Below are positions 25,442 through 31,942 of a stretch of DNA of 64,000 nt, in pieces. Position 1 is the first letter of the stretch, and the number at the start of each line of letters is the position of its first letter. Position numbers and translations under genes: made by a program. The notes below the pieces were generated by a model. The model was given only the letters and a program-made list of their open reading frames with translations. It made no database searches and was not told where the DNA came from. The stretch spans positions 62,001-126,000 of the forward strand of contig CAVXXW010000001.1 in assembly GCA_963765785.1 (NCBI GenBank), read 5' to 3'. The DNA comes from AC-32 sp963765785. GTDB lineage: Bacteria > Actinomycetota > Thermoleophilia > Gaiellales > Gaiellaceae.

Positions 25442-26004
25442 AGTCCTTGCCGGGCAACGGCCACGGCCTCCAGGCGCGAGTGCACGCCGAGCGCGCGCAA
25501 GAGGTGGCGGACGTGGTTCTTCACGGTGTCGTAGCTCAGGTGGAGCTCCTGCGCGATCTGCTTCGTCGAGCGTCCCTGCTCGAGCAGGCGAAGCACCTCG
25601 ACCTGACGGGGCGTCAGATGCGGCGGCGGCGTGCTCGGCTGCTGCTCGGTCCCGGCCAACAGCCCGAACACCCCGACCACGCGGTCGCCGCCGACAAGCG
25701 GGACGGCGCTGATCTCGACGGCGATGCGGTCTCCGCCGGTCGAGACGAGGACGCCGGTCGCCTCGGTCGCGGAGTCGGCGCCGAGCACCTTGCGCGCGAA
25801 GAGCTCCCGTGCCCGGGCCCGGTCTTCGGCCCCGACGATCGTGGTGAAGTGCCGGCCCCGGACATTCCCGAGCAGGCGCTCGGCGGCAGGGTTGAGCCAG
25901 CGGACGACGCCGTTCGTGTCGAGGACGTAGCTCGGGACGGGAATGCCGGCCAGCGCCTGCTCGACGTCGCCGCCGAGCGCGAGGCCGCCTGCCGTGGAGG
26001 GCAT
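25438..26004 (-). CDS. PAS-LuxR family transcriptional regulator
   Basis: 188-residue regulator: a PAS domain (about residues 14-115, with VPSYVLDTNGVVRWLNPAAERLLG and GGDRIAVEISAVPLV) and a C-terminal LuxR/FixJ helix-turn-helix (LTPRQVEVLRLLEQGRSTKQIA, recognition helix SYDTVKNHVRHLLRALGV). The PAS domain would sense a ligand, redox state or cofactor; which one is not visible. No receiver domain is present, so it is not a normal two-component regulator. It is followed directly by the small Cys-rich secreted protein gene. Confidence 0.85.
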   Translation of the reverse strand: MPSTAGGLALGGDVEQALAGIPVPSYVLDTNGVVRWLNPAAERLLGNVRGRHFTTIVGAEDRARARELFARKVLGADSATEATGVLVSTGGDRIAVEISAVPLVGGDRVVGVFGLLAGTEQQPSTPPPHLTPRQVEVLRLLEQGRSTKQIAQELHLSYDTVKNHVRHLLRALGVHSRLEAVAVARQGL

Positions 26005-26040
26005 GCCGTGAGTGTGCGGGATCGGCCCGTCAGGTGCAAA

Positions 26041-26080
26041 GGCCCCGGACGCCCACGCCGAAGCGCGAGCGTCCGGGGCC
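26041..26080 (-). terminator. terminator of the collagen-like gene
   Basis: Perfect 11-base stem GGCCCCGGACG/CGTCCGGGGCC with an 18-base loop, followed on the minus strand by TTTGCACCT. It begins 12 bases after the stop of the collagen-like gene. Confidence 0.7.
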
Positions 26081-26092
26081 AGGATGTGAGCT

Positions 26093-26785
26093 CTACTGGT
26101 TGACGTTCGCGCAGATGACGTACAGCGTCATGTCTGCGGCGTTCACGTTGCGGTTGACCTGCACGATCCAGCCGGAGTTGTCGTTCGGCTTGACCGAGTT
26201 CGTGCTCCAGTCCATACGGCCCGGGAAGGAGGCGACGACTCCGCTGCCGTCCGAGAGGGCCGGCGAGTTGAAGCCGTGTTGATCCGTCGACGTGAACCAG
26301 TAGCCACCGCCGAGCGCGACCTTGCCTGGCGAGCAGGCGACCGTGGCGATCGCGCCGCCGCCGACACCCGGGTAGCCCGGGCCCGCGTCCGAGTTGGCGT
26401 CGTCCTTCGAGTAGCGATAGGTGTGAACCTCGTACCCGCTGATGCCGTCCGCGCCCTTCACGCCCGGATCGCCCTTCGGGCCCTCCAGCCCAGCCGGGCC
26501 GATGTCGCCCTGCCGACCCTGCGGCCCGGCGTCGCCCTTGGGGCCCTGCGGACCCTGCGGGCCAGCGACGCCCGGAGTTCCGAGCGCGCCCTTCTTGCCG
26601 ACGAGGCAGAAGTGCACATCGTTGCGGTGCTTCTTCGTAGCCGAGAAGTCGTTGTAGGTGGAGTGATCGCCACCCTTCTCGATCCAGCCGCAGACGCGAT
26701 CGCTGTTGTGCGTCGCGCCCGAGGCTACGCTGACGATGCCGATGGCCACACATGCGGCGGCCAGCACCGTGATGGTCTTCTTCAC
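26093..26785 (-). CDS. secreted collagen-like protein
   Basis: 230-residue exported protein with a signal peptide (ITVLAAACVAIGIVSVASG), a short N-terminal domain with two Cys, and then 17 uninterrupted Gly-X-Y triplets (residues 66-116; GPQGPQGPKGDAGPQG is the core) forming a collagen-like trimeric stalk. The C-terminal globular domain (about 115 residues) has two Cys and resembles the trimer-forming heads of such proteins. A good Shine-Dalgarno site (AAAGGAAG) precedes the ATG. A cell-surface or matrix role is likely from the architecture; binding partners are unknown. Confidence 0.85.
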   Translation of the reverse strand: MKKTITVLAAACVAIGIVSVASGATHNSDRVCGWIEKGGDHSTYNDFSATKKHRNDVHFCLVGKKGALGTPGVAGPQGPQGPKGDAGPQGRQGDIGPAGLEGPKGDPGVKGADGISGYEVHTYRYSKDDANSDAGPGYPGVGGGAIATVACSPGKVALGGGYWFTSTDQHGFNSPALSDGSGVVASFPGRMDWSTNSVKPNDNSGWIVQVNRNVNAADMTLYVICANVNQ

Positions 26786-27059
26786 TTCGGACTTCCTTTC
26801 TACGTCCAGGCCGCCTGCGCGAAAGCGAAGAGCAGTTCGGCCCGGGGTCTAGACGCTGCTCTCGCCGTGACTCATACCGAGGGTACGGTCGCGCGCGCGA
26901 AACGGCTATGGCACGAAGGTGCTGGTCTGGGCCTGGCTCGCACGGCCCCAAGAAGTCGCGATGCGCCCGGCATGATTCGAACATGCGACCTCTGCCTCCG
27001 CCCTACGTAGAGTCGCTCGCCCAACGCGCCGAGACGACGTGGTGACGCGGCAGGCCCGG
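26786..27059. other. island boundary region containing the distal att repeat
   Basis: 274 bases between the collagen-like gene and the first island gene. Upstream of the att repeat it contains the promoter of the collagen-like gene; no gene is supported. The tRNA fragment at 26961-27001 marks the island edge. Confidence 0.5.
26961..27001 (-). repeat. distal attachment site (tRNA-Arg 3' fragment)
   Basis: Forty-one bases identical to 30950-30990, that is, to the anticodon-loop-to-3'-end half of the tRNA-Arg gene on the same strand. The 5' half of a tRNA is missing, so this is not a gene but the displaced half left by integration at the tRNA 3' end. Confidence 0.85.
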
Positions 27060-27929
27060 ATGCGTTTCTCGATCAACATCCCGAACTTCGGTGACTTCGC
27101 CGATCCCAGAACGGTGGCGACGGTCGCCGCGGAGGCCGAGCGGGCGGGCTGGGACGGGCTGTTCGTCTGGGATCACGTTGTCCACGACAAAGGCAAGCGC
27201 CGGAGTCAGCCGTTCGGCGATCCGTGGATGCTCCTGACCGCAGCGGCGCTGGCGACCTCCCACCTCAGGCTCGGCACGATGGTCACCCCGATCGCCCGGC
27301 GGAGACCCGAACAGCTCGCGCGCCAGGTCGCGACCTTGGACTCACTCAGCGGTGGAAGGGTGATCTTCTGCGCGGGCCTCGGCGGGCCGATCGAGGACAA
27401 GTTCGGCAGCTTCGGGGATACGACCGAGCCGGTGGTGCTGGCGGAGCGCCTCGACGAAGGCCTGGACCTGTTGCGACGCTACTGGTCGGGAGAGCGAGTG
27501 AACCATCATGGGCGCCACTACCACGTCCGGGACGTCACCTTGCTGCCCGCCTCGGCTCAACGCCCGCGACCGCCGGTCTGGATCGGAGGATTCTGGCCAC
27601 ACCGCCGACCCATGCGCCGTGCAGCACGCTGGGACGGCGTGGTTCCTCTGTTCACCGCCGCCGGGCACGGGCACGTGCCGCCCGTCGACCAGGTCCGTGA
27701 CCTGATCGCTTATATCAAGAAGCACCGCGACGAGCGGCCCGAGATCCCGTTCGAGATCGTCCTCGGCGGAGCCAGCCCGTCCGAACCCGTGGAGGCAAGG
27801 GAAACGATTGCTGAACTGGCCGAGGCCGGTGCAACCTGGTGGGACGAACGCCAGCTTCAGAGCAGCGACGATCTGTACCGGCAGATGCCGGTGCTGCGGC
27901 GGATCGCCAGCGGGGCGCCTTCCCCCTAG
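27060..27929 (+). CDS. LLM-class F420/FMN-dependent oxidoreductase
   Basis: Luciferase-like monooxygenase fold protein of 289 residues, using F420 or FMN to oxidise or reduce a small substrate in the cytoplasm. Typical blocks are AERAGWDGLFVWDHVV, ATSHLRLGTMVTPIARRRPEQLARQ, LDSLSGGRVIFCAGLGG and RPRPPVWIGGFW. ATG 27060 was chosen over GTG 27039 because RFSINIPNFGDFADP is the conserved first strand. It is the first gene inside the tRNA-bounded island, 59 bases from the att repeat. Its substrate is unknown. Confidence 0.88.
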   Translation: MRFSINIPNFGDFADPRTVATVAAEAERAGWDGLFVWDHVVHDKGKRRSQPFGDPWMLLTAAALATSHLRLGTMVTPIARRRPEQLARQVATLDSLSGGRVIFCAGLGGPIEDKFGSFGDTTEPVVLAERLDEGLDLLRRYWSGERVNHHGRHYHVRDVTLLPASAQRPRPPVWIGGFWPHRRPMRRAARWDGVVPLFTAAGHGHVPPVDQVRDLIAYIKKHRDERPEIPFEIVLGGASPSEPVEARETIAELAEAGATWWDERQLQSSDDLYRQMPVLRRIASGAPSP

Positions 27930-28006
27930 AACGTAATCTGGCGGTTACGAGCGACACTGTGGCCGACACGGTCAGCCCCGCTCAACGCGTACCGGCGGCG
28001 GGCGGC

Positions 28007-28012
28007 TACCCT
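28007..28012 (+). promoter_or_regulatory. -10 box, leaderless promoter inside the island
   Basis: TACCCT ends six bases before the ATG at 28019. The island gene uses the same promoter geometry as chromosomal genes around it. Confidence 0.4.
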
Positions 28013-28018
28013 CGGCCG

Positions 28019-29575
28019 ATGGCAGTCCCCCCGATCCCCTCACTGTCCACTTCGCAAATGGCGACGCTGGCGGCGCTGGGCGAGGAGCGAACCGCCGATG
28101 CCGGCGACGTGCTCTACCGGGTCGGAGATGCCACGTATCCGTTCATCGCCGTCCAGGAGGGCGAGGTGGCGATCCTGGATGCGGGCGGCAACGAGATCGT
28201 CCGCCACGGCGCCTCGAGCTTTCTCGGCGAGCTGAACCTCCTCTCAGGGCAGACGGTCTTCGTGACCGCGCGCGTGACGAAGCCGCTGCGGTACGTCGCG
28301 GTCGAGCGCGACGCGTTGCGCGCTGTGCTGTTCGACGACGGGCCGCTCAGCGACCTCGTCCTCTCCACGTTCATCGCTCGACGAGAGGCGCTCCAGACTG
28401 TTCAAGGCCTCGGCCTCGAGCTGGTCGGGCCTCGTTCGTCCGAGGCGACGATGCAGATGCTGGACTTCGTCCGCGCCAACCGGCTGCCGTTCAGCTGGCA
28501 GGACACCGAGCCGGAAGGTGGAGCGGAGGCGCCGCTCGTTCGGCTTCCCGGCGGCATCGAGCTTCAGCACCCGACGAGGGGCGAGGTGCTGCGCGCGCTC
28601 GGAGTGGGCCGCGAGCTCTCGCCGCGTGAGGAGGTCGACCTGCTCGTCGTCGGCGCCGGTCCCGCCGGCCTCGCCGCCGCGGTCTACGGGGCCTCCGAGG
28701 GCCTTGACACGCTGATCGTCGAGAGCACCGCACTGGGCGGCCAGGCGGGATCGTCGCGCCGGATCGAGAACTACCTCGGCTTCCCGGCCGGCATCAGCGG
28801 CACCGAGCTCACCAGCCGCGCCGTCAGCCAGGTGCGCAAGTTCGGCGCACGACCCGCCACCCCCTTCCGCGCCGTCGCGCTCGAGCCCGGCAACGGACGC
28901 CACGTCGTCCGCCTGGAAGAAGAGCACGAGATCGCCGCGCGCGGCGTGGTGCTGGCGACCGGGGCCGCCTACCGCAGACTCCCGCTGGACGAGCTCGCGG
29001 AGTACGAGGGTGTGAGCGCGTTCTATGCGGCAGGCCCGCCCGAAGCGCAGCTGTGCGGCGCCTCGCGGGTCGCGGTCGTGGGCGGCGGCAACTCCGCCGG
29101 GCAGGCGGCGGTCTGGCTCGCCCGCGGCGGAGCGCTCGTGACCCTGCTCCACCGCCGCGCCGATCTGGCCGAGACGATGTCCGACTACCTGATCCACGAG
29201 CTGGACCGCTTCGGCGTCGCCGTCCGCGACCGCAGCGAGATCGGCGCGCTCCACGGCGAGAACGGGCAACTCGAGGCCGTCACCCTGAAGAGCGGCGAGC
29301 AGCTGCCGTTCTCTGCCGTCTTCTTCTTTCTCGGCGCGGAACCGTGCACGGAGTGGCTCGGCGACGCCGTCGGGCGCGCCGATGACGGCTTCATCCTCAC
29401 CGGCGAGGCCGCCGGGGCCGACTTCCTGCTCGAGACGAGCGTGCCGGGGATCTTCGCCGCCGGCGACGTCCGGTCCGGCTCCAGCAAGCGCTGCGCCGCG
29501 GCCGTCGGCGAAGGGTCGATGGCCGTGCAGTTCGTGCACCAGCACCTCGCGCGGCAGACGAGTCGGGTCGGATGA
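28019..29575 (+). CDS. cyclic-nucleotide-binding domain fused to thioredoxin-reductase-like FAD oxidoreductase
   Basis: 518-residue fusion. Residues about 10-130 form a cNMP-binding/Crp-like jelly roll (ADAGDVLYRVGDATYPFIAV, FLGELNLLSGQ). About 200 residues in starts a thioredoxin-reductase-like FAD/NAD enzyme with GAGPAGLAAAVYGASEG, GGQAGSSRRIENYLGFP, VVGGGNSAGQAA and AGDVRSGSSKRCAAAVGEG. The redox CxxC of true thioredoxin reductases is replaced by FYAAGPPEAQLCG, with one Cys only. It is coupled by ATGA to the UBP zinc-finger gene, a pairing also known elsewhere in actinobacteria. The electron acceptor is unknown; regulation by a nucleotide or membrane signal is inferred. Confidence 0.88.
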   Translation: MAVPPIPSLSTSQMATLAALGEERTADAGDVLYRVGDATYPFIAVQEGEVAILDAGGNEIVRHGASSFLGELNLLSGQTVFVTARVTKPLRYVAVERDALRAVLFDDGPLSDLVLSTFIARREALQTVQGLGLELVGPRSSEATMQMLDFVRANRLPFSWQDTEPEGGAEAPLVRLPGGIELQHPTRGEVLRALGVGRELSPREEVDLLVVGAGPAGLAAAVYGASEGLDTLIVESTALGGQAGSSRRIENYLGFPAGISGTELTSRAVSQVRKFGARPATPFRAVALEPGNGRHVVRLEEEHEIAARGVVLATGAAYRRLPLDELAEYEGVSAFYAAGPPEAQLCGASRVAVVGGGNSAGQAAVWLARGGALVTLLHRRADLAETMSDYLIHELDRFGVAVRDRSEIGALHGENGQLEAVTLKSGEQLPFSAVFFFLGAEPCTEWLGDAVGRADDGFILTGEAAGADFLLETSVPGIFAAGDVRSGSSKRCAAAVGEGSMAVQFVHQHLARQTSRVG

Positions 29576-29889
29576 GCACGGTCTGCACCCACCTCGACCA
29601 GGTCGCCGTGACCGAGCTCCCGCCGTCCGTCGACGGCTGCGAGGAGTGCCTCCGCGACGGCACCAAGTGGCTCCACCTTCGGATCTGCCTCAGCTGCGGC
29701 CACGTCGGCTGCTGCGACGACTCGCCCGAACGCCACGCAACCGCGCACAATCACGCGACGTCACACCCGATCATCCGCTCGCTCGAGCCCGGTGAGGACT
29801 GGAGCTGGTGCTACGTCGACGAGGTCGCCTTCATCCTCGAGGGCGTTCGCGGCACGACGCGGATCCCACCCTCGCCCCTTCTCTCGTAA
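29572..29889 (+). CDS. UBP-type zinc-finger protein
   Basis: 105-residue protein consisting of a single zinc-finger UBP domain, like the one that binds the ubiquitin C-terminus in eukaryotes, here in a bacterial setting. Zinc ligands are visible in CTHLDQV, CEECLRDG, RICLSCGHVGCCDDS, HATAHNHATSHP and WCYVD. The start overlaps the stop of the preceding oxidoreductase, so the proteins are made together and probably interact. What the finger recognises in bacteria is not known. The reading frame is complete. Confidence 0.88.
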   Translation: MSTVCTHLDQVAVTELPPSVDGCEECLRDGTKWLHLRICLSCGHVGCCDDSPERHATAHNHATSHPIIRSLEPGEDWSWCYVDEVAFILEGVRGTTRIPPSPLLS

Positions 29890-30137
29890 CAACCCGCCCA
29901 GGCGAGGGCTTCGTCGATATCGGGCGCTTCGCTCGATCAGTCCGCTCGGACGATCGTGACTCAGGCCACGTCTCAGACGCTTGTCCAGTGAGTTTGTGTC
30001 GCCTTGCGGATTTGCAGTCCGCTCGCGCCTTGTGTTCGAAGACGGCCTTCAACGACTTGGCATCCGCTCGCGCGTCTCGCGCGTAATCGCTTAGAAGGCC
30101 AGGCCAATCCGAGGCGGACCCGTCCAAGGAGGGAGAC
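29890..30137. other. island intergenic region
   Basis: 248 bases with no supported gene. A short inverted repeat (GCGGATTTGCAGTCCGC, 30005-30021) is present. A very strong Shine-Dalgarno site (AAGGAGGGAGA) closes the region before the haemoglobin start. Confidence 0.4.
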
Positions 30138-30569
30138 ATGGCAGAAGCGAGTCTCTACGAGCGGCTCGGTGGCGCATTCGCCATTGCAGCGGTGATCGAC
30201 CACTTCAGCGACGCCGTCGTGCGCAACCCAATCGCCGGTCAGGGATCGAAGGACCCCGAGCTAGATGAATGGAGCAGAGACGATCTGGCCAGGCTTCCGG
30301 GCCTCAAATTCATGCGGACGCTTTGGGTCTGCGACATTGCGGGTGGCCCTCAGGTCTATGCAGCCACGAAACCGGGCAAGACTCACCGCGGCCTGGAAGA
30401 AGCCCACAGGGCGCTGGAGATCTCTCCCGACATCTTCGACGAAGTCGCCGCCGAACTTGGACGATCGCTCGACCACTTCAACGTGCCGGAGCCGGAAAAA
30501 GGAGAGGTTCTGGCTGCCTTTGCCGCGCACAAACCCGAGGTGGTCGAGGGCTACGCGGGCCAGTATTGA
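30138..30569 (+). CDS. group I truncated haemoglobin
   Basis: 143-residue 2-on-2 haemoglobin that binds O2 or NO and in relatives detoxifies nitric oxide. Hallmarks are SLYERLGGAFAIAAVIDHF at the N-terminus, the B/E-helix region, LKFMRTLWVCDIAGGPQVY, and proximal His H90 in EEAHRALEIS, spaced from the IS..F helix as in TrHbN. ATG 30138 follows AAGGAGGGAGA at seven bases, one of the strongest ribosome-binding sites in the window, in contrast to the leaderless genes. It lies in the island with flavin oxidoreductases that could serve as its reductase (inference). Confidence 0.9.
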   Translation: MAEASLYERLGGAFAIAAVIDHFSDAVVRNPIAGQGSKDPELDEWSRDDLARLPGLKFMRTLWVCDIAGGPQVYAATKPGKTHRGLEEAHRALEISPDIFDEVAAELGRSLDHFNVPEPEKGEVLAAFAAHKPEVVEGYAGQY

Positions 30570-30635
30570 CCTAAGTCACGCGGAGCGCGGAAGCGGTGCG
30601 GTGGCGCCTCTCGCTCCCCTCGCCGACGGCTCTAG

Positions 30636-30827
30636 CTAGTCGTCCGAGCGGAACGACATGCCTTCCACCTCTAGCCGCGCCTTCTGCTCGGGTGGTACCG
30701 GGGTGTGGTATCGGCCAGGGATGTACCACCGGACCACACGACCGAACGTCGTCCGCTGACAGAGACACTCAGGCGGGCAACCGCATCGCCGCCCGCTCGG
30801 GTTATGGAGTCTGCTGATTGCAGTCAC
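30636..30827 (-). CDS. small cysteine-rich protein (hypothetical)
   Basis: 63-residue frame starting at GTG 30827, with a tight CGCPPECLC cluster (four Cys) and the conserved-looking RWYIPGRYHTPVPPEQKARL, composition unlike random high-GC shadow frames, which are Arg/Ala/Pro-only here. It might bind a metal through the Cys cluster. No family is recognised and no Shine-Dalgarno site is clear. It lies in the otherwise empty right part of the island, on the opposite strand to the haemoglobin gene. Confidence 0.4.
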   Translation of the reverse strand: MTAISRLHNPSGRRCGCPPECLCQRTTFGRVVRWYIPGRYHTPVPPEQKARLEVEGMSFRSDD

Positions 30828-30949
30828 AGGCCGAGTGTATGCCTCTGCCTCAGGCCGTAGCGGTCAGCGAGACCGGCGCCGGGGGCGTCTGCCGGAGCGC
30901 CGCGCGGATGGGCTCGGTGCCCGAAGTGAAGGCCCAAAATGGGCTCGCA

Positions 30950-30990
30950 ATGCGCCCGGCATGATTCGAACATGCGACCTCTGCCTCCGC
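30950..30990 (-). repeat. proximal attachment site (inside tRNA-Arg)
   Basis: The copy of the 41-base direct repeat that forms the 3' half of the intact tRNA-Arg gene, from the anticodon loop to the discriminator base. Its partner is 26961-27001. Confidence 0.85.
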
Positions 30991-31023
30991 AGGGCAGCGC
31001 TCTATCCCCTGAGCTACGGGCGC
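30951..31023 (-). tRNA. tRNA-Arg, anticodon GCG
   Basis: 73-base cloverleaf on the minus strand: acceptor GCGCCCG/CGGGCGC, D stem GCTC/GAGC, anticodon stem CTGCC/GGCAG with loop CTGCGGA, variable AGGTC, T stem GCATG/CATGC with TTCGAAT loop, discriminator A; CCA is not encoded. The body closely resembles bacterial tRNA-Arg(CCG), but the loop reads GCG, decoding CGC. Most bacteria read CGC with an inosine-modified ACG tRNA, so this is unusual. The 5' end overlaps the ygfZ stop codon; the 3' half is the island integration site. Confidence 0.92.
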
Positions 31024-31793
31024 GCGGGCGTCAAGTGTAGCCGCGCCTCGGCGCCGCCGACCTGCAGCACGGCGTCGTCCGGCACCTCGCGCCTGACGTA
31101 GCCGAGCGCTCTGCCGGGCACCGCGCTCGTGACTCGGCCGACGGGCTTCCCGTCGAGGACGATCTCGTCGCCAGGGCTCGCCTGCTCGACGACGAGCACG
31201 CGCAGCCGGCGGTTCGGGCGGCCGCGGTAGTGGAGGCGCGCGACCGGCTCCTGACCCGGATAGCAGCCTTTCGTGAATGAGACGTGCGTCTCGTCGAGCC
31301 CGGCCTCCGCGGGCAGGATCGTCTCGTCGAGCTCCTTGCCCCACGCGGGCGTGCCGGCGTCGATGCGAAGCGGCTCGAGCCCCCCGGCGTCGGCGGCCTC
31401 GCGCGCCTCGTCGGACCACGACTCGTACGCCTCGACGCCGTAGTCGTCGACGCGAAAGCCCTCGCCCGAGCCGAGGGTGAGGTACCCGACGTACGGCCGG
31501 ACCTCGACCTGGCACTTGGCCGCGAAGCGCGCTCGCACGAGCGCGGAGGCGACGGCCTCGGCCAGCGACGACTCCGTGATCAGCAGGAACGCCTCCGGCC
31601 CTTCGCGCACGACGCGCATTGGCGCGACGATCCGGCTCTTCGGCGTTAGCAGCAGTGCCGGCCGCGCCTCGCCCGGCTCGAGCGAGACGACCTCGTTCGA
31701 GAGCATCCGCTCGAGGAAGTCGGCGGCTTCGGGCCCCGTCACCGCGACGTAGCCGCGGTCGAGCCGGTACACGGTCTGCGCTGCCGTCTCCAC
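31014..31793 (-). CDS. ygfZ: folate-binding YgfZ/GcvT-like Fe-S assembly protein
   Basis: Tetrahydrofolate-binding protein of the YgfZ (IBA57) family that assists assembly or repair of Fe-S enzymes. The family signature is visible as FTKGCYPGQEPVARLHYRG (the KGCxxGQE motif with the essential Cys), and the GcvT-like N-terminus runs from YRLDRGYVAVTGPEA to FLERMLSNEV. GTG 31793 was chosen because a TACACT box ends six bases upstream; the longer frame from 31820 would start upstream of the promoter. The last four codons overlap the 5' end of tRNA-Arg by ten bases. Length 259 residues. Confidence 0.88.
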   Translation of the reverse strand: METAAQTVYRLDRGYVAVTGPEAADFLERMLSNEVVSLEPGEARPALLLTPKSRIVAPMRVVREGPEAFLLITESSLAEAVASALVRARFAAKCQVEVRPYVGYLTLGSGEGFRVDDYGVEAYESWSDEAREAADAGGLEPLRIDAGTPAWGKELDETILPAEAGLDETHVSFTKGCYPGQEPVARLHYRGRPNRRLRVLVVEQASPGDEIVLDGKPVGRVTSAVPGRALGYVRREVPDDAVLQVGGAEARLHLTPARP

Positions 31794-31799
31794 CCGCTC

Positions 31800-31805
31800 A
31801 GTGTA
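31800..31805 (-). promoter_or_regulatory. -10 box, leaderless promoter of ygfZ
   Basis: TACACT on the minus strand ends six bases before GTG 31793 and decides that start. Confidence 0.45.
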
Positions 31806-31891
31806 GGCAGCGCAGTTCACTCGAACGGGGGAGAGAGCCAGGCTCGGGGGCGCCGATATTCATCGCGACCCACCTCCCCATCCCCCTCGTA

Positions 31892-31915
31892 CGAAACGGC
31901 CCTTGGGCCGTTTCG
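31892..31915. promoter_or_regulatory. perfect hairpin in the ygfZ/MFS divergent spacer
   Basis: CGAAACGGCCC and GGGCCGTTTCG form an 11-base perfect inverted repeat with a two-base centre. No gene ends here, so a terminator role is unlikely unless a gene was lost. It covers the expected -35 zone of the MFS promoter (TAAGAT at 31931) and could be an operator. Confidence 0.4.
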
Positions 31916-31930
31916 TCGTTGTACGGGTCA

Positions 31931-31936
31931 TAAGAT
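31931..31936 (+). promoter_or_regulatory. -10 box, leaderless promoter of the DHA2 MFS gene
   Basis: TAAGAT ends six bases before codon ATC at 31943, exactly where the other leaderless genes of the window have their start codon. Confidence 0.4.
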
Positions 31937-31942
31937 CGGCCG

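Larger units (their letters stand above)
26961..30990. mobile_element. tRNA-Arg integrated 4-kb genomic island (remnant)
   Basis: Segment flanked by a 41-base perfect direct repeat of the 3' half of tRNA-Arg, the intact tRNA lying at the right end. This geometry is what tyrosine-recombinase integration into a tRNA 3' end produces. Cargo: LLM flavin oxidoreductase, cNMP-binding/thioredoxin-reductase-like fusion, UBP zinc finger, truncated haemoglobin, and a small Cys-rich protein. No integrase, excisionase or replication gene is visible, so the element is either a decayed remnant or depends on an integrase elsewhere. Confidence 0.75.

Noticed and set aside
26093..26785. Repetitive DNA in the collagen-like gene as a mobile or slipped repeat
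   Set aside because: The repetition follows Gly-X-Y codons and has differing third positions, so it is selected protein repetition, not a DNA repeat.
26961..27001. A second tRNA-Arg gene
   Set aside because: Only the 3' half is present; no 5' acceptor or D arm exists next to it. It is the att copy.
30571..30768. A 65-residue minus-strand frame overlapping the Cys-rich mini-protein
   Set aside because: It has shadow-like composition and conflicts with the better frame at 30636-30827.
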